Source of the DNA: Nymphaea colorata
Taxonomy: Eukaryota > Streptophyta > Magnoliopsida > Nymphaeales > Nymphaeaceae
Assembly: GCF_008831285.2 (NCBI RefSeq)
Contig: NC_045147.1
Coordinates: 22,096,981-22,160,980 of the forward strand
Length of the DNA stretch: 64,000 bases
Reading direction: 5' to 3'
Each line of letters opens with the position of its first letter. Within the stretch, counting starts at the first letter, position 1. Below are positions 43,049 to 54,700 of this stretch, one piece after another. The notes under the pieces were generated by a model. It was not told the origin of the DNA. It worked only from the letters and a program-made list of their open reading frames with translations, and made no database searches. Made by a program: the position numbers and the translations under genes.

Positions 43049-43714
43049 TCATTTTGCACCTCTATCAAGCATCTCTTCGAACCGCAAGGAAGGCATATGC
43101 CGCTCAAATTGCAGCTGCTTACGGAACTGAGCTATGAACTCGCCTGCTTTCCTATCAACATCGTCCTCCTTCCATGAGCAGCCATGTCCACCGGTATAAC
43201 CTACCCATCTCGACCATTGCCCTTCACCTTGATTCTCATCAGCAACGTCATCGTCCAGATCACCACCATGGTAGCTGCCATGGTCATAAATGAAGAAGTC
43301 GTCGTTGACATCCGCGGTCGCATTTATGCAGGGAATGAATATTGCGAGAGATGCCGGCCGATTCCTCGTGGCTCCATGAAGATTGCATCTAGAAACGGGA
43401 GTTTCAGCACGGAAGGTGAATCTGGACTCCCCATTGGAAGAAGGTGGAGCCTTAACGCAGTGTGACGAGAGGCTGTGTTTCCGAGTAAGCCTAGTTGGCC
43501 TGGAGACGCTGGTGCCACTGCAGAGAAACCCAAAGCGCACGAAGGTGCGAGTAACTCTTCGTCTGGTGACACTGCTTCTCCTGCAGAGGAACGCCAAACG
43601 GACGAAGCTGCAAGCTGGTCTCTGTCTGCAGAATCTACTTCCGCAGAGGAACGCCAAACGAAGGAAGCTGCAAGCTCGAGTAGCGAATCTCGAAGATGAT
43701 CTCTTGTCAGCCAT
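43049..43714 (-). CDS. DUF761 protein 4 (three N-terminal hydrophobic repeats)
   Basis: One exon encodes 221 residues from the ATG at 43712-43714. The longer upstream frame (to 43876) runs through the TATA region and was excluded. The N-terminus, MADKRSSSRFATRACSFLRL, is followed by three related segments about 20-21 residues apart: SFLRLAFLCG, SFVRLAFLCR and TFVRFGFLCS. They match plus-strand repeats at about 43518-43580, 43581-43640 and 43641-43700. The middle holds FIPCINATADV and FIYDHGSYHG. The DUF761 box reads VDRKAGEFIAQFRKQLQFER, where the usual acidic residue of KA(D/E)EF is glycine. It is the duplicate of gene 3. Function is unknown. Confidence 0.92.
   Translation of the reverse strand: MADKRSSSRFATRACSFLRLAFLCGSRFCRQRPACSFVRLAFLCRRSSVTRRRVTRTFVRFGFLCSGTSVSRPTRLTRKHSLSSHCVKAPPSSNGESRFTFRAETPVSRCNLHGATRNRPASLAIFIPCINATADVNDDFFIYDHGSYHGGDLDDDVADENQGEGQWSRWVGYTGGHGCSWKEDDVDRKAGEFIAQFRKQLQFERHMPSLRFEEMLDRGAK
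43518..43700. repeat. Three-copy in-frame 60-63 bp repeat in DUF761 gene 4
   Basis: The units begin CTGCAGAGAAACC, CTGCAGAGGAACGCC and CCGCAGAGGAACGCC, and the last two are the most alike. Gene 3 has two such units (about 41006-41125) and gene 2 one. Confidence 0.8.
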
Positions 43715-43857
43715 CGTTTTCGATCGATCGGCTGAGCGGGATTTGTATGATATTGATAGGAAACGGAAGGCGGTGGTCGCTCTTGTATATGTTTCTTGAG
43801 GAATAGAAGCAAATAAAGCTTGTGATGGATTGCAGAGGGTTGAGTGAGAGTGGTGGT

Positions 43858-43864
43858 TATATAC
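43858..43864 (-). promoter_or_regulatory. TATA box of DUF761 gene 4
   Basis: TATATAA on the minus strand lies about 145 bp upstream of the ATG at 43714 and is conserved in position with gene 3. Confidence 0.6.
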
Positions 43865-43980
43865 AGAAAGGAGCATTGACCAAGTCGATGGAGCAGGAAA
43901 GACTGCGGAACCGCGTTGATCGATCTTCCTCTGGCGTTAGATGAAGGTGAATTAATTACAAACTGGTCTGTTGACCTATT

Positions 43981-45180
43981 CAAACATTCCAAGTCGGTTT
44001 GTGAAATTCGAAGTGTACTGCATGATTAAATACCTAAACTTCGGGCTTCATTTTTCTTTTTTGTTTTTTAAGATGTTTAAATGAGATTTTTTTAATCTTC
44101 AACCCGTATAATATCATATTTGGTGATCAAAGCAAGGTGTTTAAATCATTGATCCCTATAATGTGCTTTAGTTATCATAATTAGTGATCAATATGTATCG
44201 GCTCGAACCATCCGGTACGAAGCGACAACGATGAAATCCGTTGTTCCATAAAGGTAGGGGCGATGTAATTGTTTTTCGATTTGGTATGTGCTAATGCGAC
44301 ATTCGTTTTTTAATACTCAAATTATATCAAGGTTTAGAACAGTGAAAACATTAGTCTCTTTTTTCCATTTATTTTCTTATGCACATCCTTCCATGGGGAT
44401 ACTCGTTATCTTCAGGTAGTTTTCCGCTAAACATGGATATGTAGTTCTGATTTTAACCTTTGCATGTGAACAATTTTATCATGCATAATAAACAGATACC
44501 AAAACTCCTGATCTAAGTGCAAGTCAAAATCTAAATGAAAATGATTTGGATCCGGATAGTCGGGCTTGGTAAAGCATATCTTCGACCCTCTTAAATTCCC
44601 TCCCTCGAGGTACAGGAAGCATTATATACCAATGTGTGGCACAGATTTTTCCAAGCCATCAGAAAATTTTGGTTCATCTTTTTTCTTTTTTTCTCTTTAG
44701 CAAATGAAGAAATATCAGCGTATGAAGTTGTTTTTATCAATAAATACTGACGACAAAAAAGCTTCATTACGAAAAGCTTCTGAGAAAATCTAGCGCATTC
44801 TTACGTGGGCTTCCCAAAGGTCGTAGATTATTTTTGAATGGTCGACAATGGCTACCTGCAAAGCCGGTTAATTTTTTCGACTACAAAATGATTGAATTTT
44901 TTCAGCGTTGTGCCAATTTCTGTATCTGAATTTTCAAATATAAAATCGAATTCTTGGAGCCTGAATCACCCTTTTCAATATAATGACAATAAATAAAAAG
45001 ACTGTAAAAAATTACCTGTCGTAATCTTGTCGGTATTTACACATGGTGGGGACAGCAGAAAGGAACCCCATTTGGATTCCCTCTCCCCCAACGATGTTCC
45101 AGAGCAATTTAAACTTTGAAGGAGCCGTTGGCTGATGGGGAGGAGAGGGATAGAGAGAGAGAAAAAAAGAGCAAGAGATA
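43981..45180. other. Intergenic upstream of the 45-kb gene
   Basis: AT-rich, with no gene supported. The last 60 bp before 45181 are a GA-rich leader. Confidence 0.45.
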
Positions 45181-47415
45181 ATGGTGGGCGGCACAGGGTT
45201 CTCGTGGGCGGACGAGGTAGAGAAGGAAGAGGCGTTGCAATCGCAGACCAGGAAGACAGAAGAAAAAGAAGAAGAAAGCCTTAGGATCAAGAAACAAAAC
45301 CCATTTGGGTCGGCCAGACCCAGGGAAATTGTTCTTCAGGAGAGAGGAATTGACTGGAGGAGCCTTGACACCAGCTTCCACAGCACTCAGAGAATCCCAG
45401 GGTACTCTCTCTCTCTCTTTCTCTTTGAGGATAAGCATACAGCCAGTGGTATTTCCTTTGTGATGAACCTTTCTTAGTTTTTTGTCATCTAGGCGTGGAA
45501 GAAATATTTGTTGCTTCATTCGGGGTTTGGATTCAGAGGGCATAGAGGGTAAGAAACGAGAGGGGGATGGTGGAGTTCTGTATGTGGACCGAGTTCTAAA
45601 ATACTCCCACAGAGACCAGACCTAGAAACTTCATATTACAGTAAGCCTTGGGGCATGTCGCCATGTCGTTTTATGTAAAATGGTTTACGCACAATCTAGT
45701 TCTCATTGCCCAAGATTTGGGTCAGAATAGCTCAAACATATGTAGCTTTTTCTTTTTTTTTACCATAAAGAGTATCCAGATCTGTTGGTACCTGCTGGGG
45801 CCTCCCAGATAGGTATTTCCAACTTAATTCTTCTACACTTGATTCCCAAATTACTGTTGGGAGATGCATACGGCCACAGGTCAAATTGATCTGTAATGCA
45901 TTTTTGCAAGTTTTACAACTTCAGAAGCAACGGCCAGGTGCCAATCACCTAAAGATGGTGAGTGTTTCTTTGCTGCGTTGGACCATGACTTTCTGCAGCT
46001 TCGCCACTTGTTGGCTGCTTTGCTAATATTCAAATACTACAGTGATATTATCCAGGGATTCCAGATGGAGATGGTTTTTAATGATTAATAGTCAATGTAT
46101 GAAAAGGTTATGTATCACTTTATGCCTGCTTCCTCCAAGAAAAAAGAAAAACCACAATATTCACAGATATCCCCTCCTAACTCCTATATTCATGGCAATA
46201 CATTATTTGACGGGGGCATTGCGATTTGGAACTGTAGATTGTAGTTATCAAGATCAACTATGAAATCTCCAGATTTTCTGGGTGAAGTCTTCCATTTCAA
46301 CATACCAACAACAGAGAACTTGCTATTTTGATTCTTTTTGTTTGCTCAGTTATACACTCCATTCATGGATAAATCATCCATAAGCAAACCCAATATGCAC
46401 ACCATACTACTCTTTACCAACTGGCCGCGGGAGTTCATGGATCGTGTACCATTCTTTTTTTTCTTTTAGCTCCACAGTTTCTTGGCTGTATAGGGGGCAT
46501 CATGTGACAATTAACGTAGTTACGTACAAAACTGAAAGTTTTTGTTTCTGTAACTATGAACATCTTCAAATATGGGATTTGGATACGCCTAAACCAAAAA
46601 TGCGTGTGGCCACACACAACACACGCACGAACAGACTATATAGTTGTTAACTAACATGGGTTTGAAATATATTCATTGTTATTTGTTTCGAAGATGACAT
46701 GAACTTGTCAGCTTCTACAGGAGAACATCTGATAGTTAAAGAACAATATGATGTACTGCCTTTTTTACGTTCTTTTCTCTGTAAAAAATAACGGTCAAAA
46801 ATTGGTATTGGCAGGAAAGAGAATGGGCAAAAACGAAGCAGACCCACATCCTTAACACCCAAGAAATATTTTCCTCTTGAAAGCCACAGAGTACACAGAG
46901 GCCACCAAGCAGCAACCCAGAGAACCCATTTCAATTGCGGGCACCATTCATTGCCAGATCCAACAGCCATTGCGTTTGCGTATCTGCATGAGAATCTGCC
47001 CACGCAGAGCAGCAGGGCACGTACAACAGAAGCAATCTATTGTCCCCAAATTGATGCAAGTTGGTTGGGAGAGACGCAAAGGCCTTCCTGCAGACCGGTG
47101 GATTTGGGGTGGCAGAGTTCTCCCTTTGCTGTTGTTAACGAAAGGCAACCCCCTCAGAAGTTTGACAGAATTTTAGAGAAGAGGTTCTGTTATGGCCGTA
47201 TGGAGAGAAATTACAATGAAGAACAGAACTCCAACCCAAGAAATTATGTGGAACAAACTAGAGGCGGCCCGAGGGACTTGAAGCATAGTGCAGCGCTCAG
47301 TGGCTTAAGTTTAGAAAGGTCTCATTTCACGGGGAATAATAAGAAAAGGGACGTTCAACCAACCACCGATACGCATCCGGCTAACCAGAGGAGGAGCCGG
47401 AGGAGAAGAAGATGA
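45181..47415 (+). CDS. Unknown basic plant protein with an NPFGSARPRE motif
   Basis: Two exons, 45181-45401 and 46815-47415, join in phase (GG|G) and encode 273 residues. The first exon ends CCCAGG|GTACTC and the second follows TTGGCAG. Residues 40-63 hold the best motif, NPFGSARPREIVLQERGIDW followed by RSLD. The remainder is hydrophilic and low in recognisable domains: IYCPQIDASWLGE, VDLGWQSSPFAVV and LEKRFCYGRMERNY, ending in RRSRRRRR. NPFGxARPRE followed by a basic/aromatic stretch is reminiscent of motifs in eIF4B-like proteins, so RNA or translation work is possible, but this is weak. The ATG follows a GA-rich leader. The intron is 1.4 kb. It converges on PUR5. Confidence 0.78.
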
Positions 47416-48579
47416 GACTTGGTTAGATAGAATCAGCAACATGGCTAATTGTATTCAAGGAAGTACTGAAATTCTGACATGGAAAAGGCGTACCCTTCCT
47501 AACACAATTTGAATCCTAGTGGTAGTAGAAGTCTTCTTTCTGTAGAACGCAGTTGAACACCAAGAATGTCATTGTGGTTTGTTGCTGACCACAGCCAATT
47601 TGGTTTGAAAGTTCTTTACGTTAAAGTTGCCTTTGGTCCAAACCCGTTAGACATGAATGCTGCATAGAAGCAGCACGGTCACACATACACACTGGCGCCA
47701 ACACGAATGAGGCAATCAGGAGTTCCTGAAAGAGTTTAAAAAAAGCTTTTGAAGAATAGACACCCATGAAAACCGTCGAAAAGTGATCAAAACTGGTCTG
47801 AGCAAGGAAAGCTACTGCTGCCTTTGGAAAGTTAGGTGAAATTTTCTGAAATTTCCGTAAGCAATAGAATCATGGTTTTCCAGTTATCAGTTAAGAATGC
47901 AGTGGAGCCAGTTTGATCGTATGTGATGTTCAAGAGTAGGAACCTTCCTAGGGATCTCTTGAATTCAGATAAAAAGCACCCGACATGTAGCTAAAAAAAG
48001 GTTCATCCATTTCATTCACAGGTCGGATAATCTAAAACTTACACTTGAAGCGAGCCAGAGCGTCGGCCACCTGAAAAAGAAACATATGCAGTTCACCTGT
48101 ATAGCGAGAAACAGAAGTTTTTGTTCTACCACAGTATTTCATAGCCAAGATCAGACCGGAACTGCCCTCAGAACGCTAATGTCTCTATCACTGCGAAGGT
48201 ATCGGATTAAAACCAGATTACACTCAAGCCTATGAAAAATAAAAAAGGAGATAAAACCGGGTTCTTCATATTGACACTCAAGCTGGGAATGATAATTTTA
48301 CTTGAGCTGGAGAACCAAGCATGTCATCCCCGTTATCGCCCATGCCATACGCTAAGATCGAAATGCCTCATACTCAACGCAGCAAAGAAAGAGATGCAGT
48401 GTCTAAGAAGGGCATCGATATGAAACAACCACTTCCATATAAAACATTCTATGCAAAACACCATCTTTCAGATAGGCTGTTGTTGCATATTAACATACAA
48501 GTATAAATTATTAATATCGAAAAAAGAGCCGCCATCTTCGCCAGAAACTCTTCCATTCCGCTGTCGGCAGATGATACTG
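47416..48579. other. Convergent 3' flanks of the 45-kb gene and PUR5
   Basis: About 1.2 kb that should hold both 3' UTRs. No other gene was seen. Confidence 0.5.
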
Positions 48580-51500
48580 TCATTTATAGATCACGCCTTC
48601 ACCTTTAACAACCTTCCCAATAAGGCGAGGCATGCATGGGCCATGTTCTTCACCAAGGATTCTGCTAGATGCCTCTGGGCTGACAACAAGAACCATCCCT
48701 ATACCCATATTGAAGGTTCTCCGCATTTCAGCATCTTCAACTCCTCCTTTCTGAAACAAATCAAATTTCAAGTTCAAACAATCTGTCCACAGCCTAATAT
48801 GATTGAGAGAGAGGGGGGGATTGGTAACAGTACATGCATGTATCAACTATCTAATCCTCCCATAAAAAGAGTGAAATTTTCAGTAAAGTGAAAGCTAAGA
48901 CCGAATCTGAAATTCAGTGACAGAAGGCAAAATAAAAGTAAATTCAGAATTGCAGAGTGCTATAGGCTATAGCACTCTGCAATACCTTGTGTAGAAAAGA
49001 CTGAACATTAGGAAAGGAATTCAAGAAGGGGAAAATGTATCTGACATGGACAAAGGGAGAACTTTCATTCTACCTCCTTCCAAGCATATCAAATATACAA
49101 GCTAGAGATAAAATGTATCAAGAGATAACAAAACCTGCAGAACCAACAAGGAAAGATAGGTCGAGACCTAAATGATAAACATCAGATCAGATCTAGACAA
49201 TCATATGGCTGCTTGCCAATCTCTGGGCAAAAGTTTCTTGAAATAAAACCTAGCAACAAGATAACTTTAAGTGGACATTTTCAATGGAGTGGTATCGTGA
49301 AGACCAATCTCCATGCAAATTCAACTTTTAGAGAATTAGTAGGAATATCTGATTTTCATGGTGCACCCTACTTACTTAGTTACCTTCTTTTTTTTTTCCA
49401 TTAGAAAATTTATACCATCAATTGTCATGCATCTGCTGTCTCATTATAAGATCCAAAATCTATGTCTGCACAGAAAAACTGGACTCGATACTATGAAGAA
49501 GCTGACTTCCTACTTTATTGTCTACAAAGCATATCCATGACCTTGATTCCTAGAATGAACATTAACATATCTTGTGCAAATTACCTCTTGAATCCATTTG
49601 AAAATAGGAGGCACTTCCCAAGAATCAGGATATATGAGTGCCCCAAGACCATCTGGAAAGACCCGAGGAATATTGTCTGTAAACCCACCACCAGTGATGT
49701 GTGCTATTCCCTTTACTCCTCCTTTACTGACAATATCAAGTACCTAAGACAAAAAACCGGCAATACATTTTTCATTTGCGTTACCTTGCTGTAATAAAAG
49801 GCAGCATGAAAGTAGAAATTACCTTCTTGACATAGATCACAGTTGGAGCCATTAAAGCCTCTCCCAGAGTAACCGAGATCCCATTACTATTGGGTAGCTG
49901 GTCATTTAAAGAAGCACCACTATGTGCCAGAACCCTGAAAGCCCATAGAAAAACATGTAGTCAACATGATTTGGACTCATGTGCTACTGATTGCTAGGCA
50001 AGAAATTCTAAGCAAAAATGTATTCATGGAAGAGTACAACTGCAAAATATTATGGATCGAGAATTGAATATCCGAAGTTCTGACACAACTCACACTTGCT
50101 AAAATGCAAACCAAAGTATGATAATTAAATTTTTTGTGGAACTTCATCTTACCTTCTAACAAGAGAAAACCCATTGGAATGGACCCCACTAGAAGGAAGA
50201 CCGATGAGAACATCTCCATCAACTATATTTTTTCCATCAATGACTGAATCTTTTTTAACAATTCCAACAGCAAAACCACTCAAATCATATTCTCCATTTG
50301 CATAGAAATCTGGCATTTCTGCTGTCTGCATGTGGAAAGGTAATAGCATATGAATTACAACCTACAACCAATACAGAATACTAGACCAGAAACCAATGGA
50401 TTGCTTTTGTGGCCAACTCCTTCGAAAGAAGCTCCTTAAACAAGGTAACGAACTAAGGAAACTTAAATTTACCGATGAGTCAATAAGGATCACAGAAAAT
50501 GTACTCACGTATATTCATGTGAAGCAACATTGGACAAAGAAGCTTTTATAAAAGTACTTAGAAAAATGGAGCAACCATCAAATGCATGAATACCTCCCCA
50601 CCAAGGAGAACACAGTCACTTTGTTGGCAGCCCTCAACGATACCTTTGATCACCTAAACAAAGAAATCAGATAAACAATGACTAACAACCAAGTTAGACT
50701 AGGATATACCATACGCATCAAGAAGAACGAATCCATACCCTTTCGGCAAGATCAACATCAAGATGACTTGTCGCAAAGTAATCAAGGAAGAACAACGGCT
50801 TAGCCCCAGATGTAACAATGTCATTGACGCTCATTGCGACCTGATGAATGACCTCACCGTCACAAGAATGGACCAAAATCAGGCATGCAACGACTGAAAC
50901 GGAGTATTACCAGGTCAATGCCTATAGTCTCATGGATGCCAGTTTCAAATGCCAGCTTCAACTTGGTCCCAACACCATCAGTACCAGCAACCAGGTAGGA
51001 ATCACCTGTTTATTGAGATGATCAACATTCCTTTACAACTCGTCCTAACAAAAGTGAAGGCAAGTATAGAAGATACAATCTCCAAAATAAATAAAGAGAA
51101 CCAGACCACATTAACCAGCAGGAAATGAAGATTGTCACGGAAAGTTAACAATAAAAAGCCAGAAACTCTTTAGGTTAAGGGGCAGAAAAGGAAGGAGTAA
51201 AATCTTGATTCCCACCATTAGATATACATGATGCTGAACATTTGGGCAGCATATGTGTTCAGAAACTCCTGAGCTAGTTTCAGTCACAAACAGTTTCTCC
51301 CGAATTCCTAATTGCTATTAGAAACTGAAAGAAGAAAAAGGGGGAAAAGAAATAAAATGAAAAAGATTTCTGCAATCTCGTCGTAACCCCAATTCGAATT
51401 TGCCCCACTTTGATGTGTGATAGTCCCCGTATTCTACTGAAAATTTCACCTGCTTCTCAACGCCGGAATCCTACAGTCTGCTCTAGGGACACGTGAGGGA

Positions 51501-51912
51501 AACATACAGCCAAACCGCCCAATTCGTAGAATTTTGACAATGAAGGAAAAGAAATCACCTTTGACCCTTCAAAAAGAAAGAAAGAGAGAGAGCGCGCACC
51601 CAAAGGGAAGAGTCCGCCGAAGCCTCCGATGCCGGGAGCCATCTTGGCGATGCGACGGACGAGCTCAGAGCCGGCGTCGATGTCGACGCCGGCGTCTTTA
51701 TAGGTGAGTCCCCCACGACCGCGCTGCTGTTGTTGCATCATCCTGATCGACGATACCCGCGAACTCCTGGAGAGCAGTCCGGGGCTCGACCTCGCCGGTA
51801 GGGAGACCCTCGACTTCTTCGCCCATCCTCCCGCGACTGCTCCCCTCTCGAGCGCCCAAGCATGCGCGAAAAGCTCGCTAGCGCTAGCGGTTCCAATGGC
51901 TCTGCTGTTCAT
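48580..51912 (-). CDS. PUR5: Phosphoribosylformylglycinamidine cyclo-ligase (AIR synthetase), plastid type
   Basis: Eight exons on the minus strand: 51600-51912, 50911-51005, 50739-50840, 50594-50653, 50153-50325, 49823-49934, 49585-49743 and 48580-48750. They total 1185 nt and encode 394 residues, close to Arabidopsis PUR5. The enzyme closes FGAM to AIR with ATP, step 5 of de novo purine synthesis. The first 60 or so residues, rich in Ser, Ala and Arg, read as a plastid transit peptide. Family blocks include [11 protein letters not shown] near 71, [14 protein letters not shown] near 92-105, [55 protein letters not shown] and [13 protein letters not shown]. All phases fit. The first donor is the weak GTGCGC. 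The C-terminal segment [20 protein letters not shown] diverges from my recollection of the family there. An E2F-type site abuts the start. Confidence 0.96.
48949..48983. repeat. Perfect 17-bp inverted repeat in PUR5 intron 7
   Basis: ATTGCAGAGTGCTATAG and its exact reverse complement are separated by one G, giving a 35-bp near-palindrome. It could extrude as a cruciform or fold as RNA. Confidence 0.9.
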
Positions 51913-51913
51913 G

Positions 51914-51921
51914 GCGGGAAA
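51914..51921 (-). promoter_or_regulatory. E2F-type site abutting the PUR5 ATG
   Basis: TTTCCCGC on the minus strand ends one base before CATG of the start codon and fits TTTSSCGC exactly. It would lie in the leader, where plant E2F sites can still act. The role is inferred. Confidence 0.4.
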
Positions 51922-54489
51922 AAAAGAAATGTGCTTTTGGCGGCGAGACGGACACGATGAAGACGGCGACCATGGGGGTTTTGTTTACTTCCTCTGGAGA
52001 GGGTTTTGGCGTGAGAAAATTACGAAAAAGCTGCCGACGTTTCGGGCCAATAACGAATCACCGTCTAAGTTTTAGAGTTTAACAAAGAGGTCCTCAAGGT
52101 TTCGTATATATTCTCCAAAAGACGCCGATCAGTACACTCGCGGAGATACATGAAAAACGTTTAATTTTTTCAATACCAAAAATACCCCCATCACCTCTCA
52201 GCTGCCTGGAGGGGTCAGTGTTTTCGTTGGGAGTTCGTAGGAAGAAATAGTCGCCACTTTCTTTGAATTTCAAAGGCTCAAAAATTCGTATAATGCCGGT
52301 GGTTTTTTCCTGGGTGAGTGTTTTGAGGGTCTCTACATGGTTTGTTAAATTGGTGCGCTAATGAAAGTCTAATGTCATTTTGATTTTCATAAATATTATT
52401 TTTTTTACAAATGATATATGCATGCAGGGGCAAAGTCAGGATTTTTCTTAGGAGCGGGCCGACAGTCCAACCTTTGAATCTGGGTAGGGCCACATTGAAT
52501 TCAACTCTAAAAAATACATTGCACACTTAAAAAATTATATTTTTTTTTATTTGTCAGGGTGGAGCCATGGCCTAAGCACCCTCTTTCCCTCCGAATGCAT
52601 GACACGTTAGTTATTGATATTATTGATATCCGTAGCCCAACTTACTTTAGTTTCAAGTATTTTTGAAACCCAAAAACAAAGAAAATAAGAAAGAGCTTCA
52701 GTCTTTTTGGAGATATCTCATCCAAAACACAGTAGAATTATTATTGATCTAAAGGATGAGAGTCTTGTCTCGTCAAACGGTGATGCAATTCTTATCGACG
52801 CAAAGCTGTAGAGCACTGAATGTTGGTATTTTGGCAGTTACTAATTAAAACGTAATATAAATCTTGCTGCAAAAGAGTTGTGCAAAATCTCAACAGAATT
52901 ATACAGATGAATACCAGTTTGCCAATAATTACTCTACTTTATATCAAATTTGAATTCAAGTTAAGAGAAAAACTAAACCTTGTATGAAAGTGGTATCAGA
53001 CTCCTTTCCGTAAGGGAATTGACCATTAAGATAGGTGCAACCACATGACACATGTATGTTTAGAATTGTAGTAATTACTATCCTTCTCTTTCTCAAACTC
53101 TCTCTTTATGAGATGTCATAGAATCTAGGCTTCGAACTCCATTCTTAATGATCTGCCTATAAAAGATTCCTGGAATTATAATTTGAATTTTAAGACATTT
53201 GAGCAACCGAAAACTGGAGATGTTTAATGTTTAAGATCACAATATTTCTCAAAATATGTACCGATGCCAAATACAATCTTTTGAAATGACAAGTACTTTT
53301 TTTTTTAAATTTTTGGGGACCCCTGAAATAAGACATATGGACATATGAGTGCCTCCCTTCAACTACAAACTTATATATATATTTTTGCATTATTTGCGCA
53401 GAGACTATAGCAGTTGATGAGGCGAGGCCGCTCGGTTTGAAAAGATTTGGATTTAGTTGGATCGGTGATGGGTCTAAATCAGGTAGACCCGATCCACTTA
53501 CTCGGGCGGGAAACAGGAGCGTGGGGTGGGTGAAATTTATGGTGAAAAGGTAACGGTCACATAACGGGCTTGTCGCGGCATTAATGTCAGCCAGTAAATG
53601 GTACTACTATTTCGAAAACCGGGAGGGCCGTTTCTCGAGGCCCGTGATGAGTAAAAACGAAACAAGTTGTGAACAAGGTCGTCAGAAAAAAGAAATATTA
53701 CATGCTAATCAGAGCTCTGCCGCAAACGGCCGGGTCGGATCTGAATAATTTTCCTTCTTATCCAAAATGCCAACCGCTAGATCCAATCTCAAAATAGTAT
53801 TATCTAGCAAGACATGTGAAAATGGTACGCGAATATGAACAGAAATGACTCAAAGATATTTTAGCTGATGTGTATATAAATTGATTTTCAAAGTAGAGCA
53901 AAGGGGAAGAACTGCGACCAAAGAGAGGTTGCAATACGGATTAGATCCAAACTCAACACGGGTGAGCAGATCCAGATCATTTTTTAAATTCATCTGAACC
54001 TACAAATGACATGTCAGGCTCAGAATAATCGTACTCATAGAAACATGATCTTGGTCGCGTGTCTCTTGGTGATACGAACGTGGATTCGTACACCTGATGA
54101 ACATGGCCTGCATCTTAGCACGTTACCTAACCTCATATAATAATATCTATAGTAAGGTTAAAATAAACCAAGCAACTGTTTCTAATTTATACAATAATCA
54201 TCGTGATTATAGTAAAGGCTTTGGCATGGCTAACGTGACGGTGCTATCTCTGATACCAATCAAAGTGTAAGGAAGAATTCCTCTTCCAAGTGGCGTCTTC
54301 TTTCCTTGTTTCAATTGCAGAAGCAGCAATCTCCTTTACAACTGTCATGATGAAACAATCTGGGGTCTTCTTCTTTGGGGACACCATATGCTTATGTTAC
54401 AGGCGCCCGCAAGCTTTTTTCCAAATTTGTTATAAATATTTATGGGTATTTGCCTCTGATTGAGATCTAAGATATGGGGTGGAGGGGTG

Positions 54490-54700
54490 AACACCAGCTG
54501 AGCTCGACTCGGTAGTTACGTGTTGAGTTTGAGCTCGACTCAATTAAGGCTCGACAAACTCGTTTGAATAAAATTGATATTCATCCTTACGTGTTGCTCG
54601 ATTAAAGCTCCACAAACTCGGAAACTCATTTGAATATATCGACTTGATTAAGGTTCGACAAACTCGATTAAGGCTCGAGTAGCTCAACTTGTTGTTCACC
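54490..54700. repeat. TCGA-rich dispersed repeat, copy 2
   Basis: The same family as 13820-14090. It repeats GCTCGACTC, AAGGCTCGA and AAACTCG units. The core at 54632-54680 is nearly identical to 13907-13953. Confidence 0.75.

Larger units (their letters stand above)
42060..43980. repeat. Segmental duplication unit B (contains DUF761 gene 4)
   Basis: See unit A. Homology covers 3' flank, gene and promoter and fades near the GAATTAATTA at 43949. Confidence 0.8.

Noticed and set aside
43324-43992. 222-codon minus-strand frame and plus-strand frames over DUF761 gene 4
   Set aside because: They are alternative-frame shadows made open by the in-frame repeat; the true frame holds the DUF761 box.
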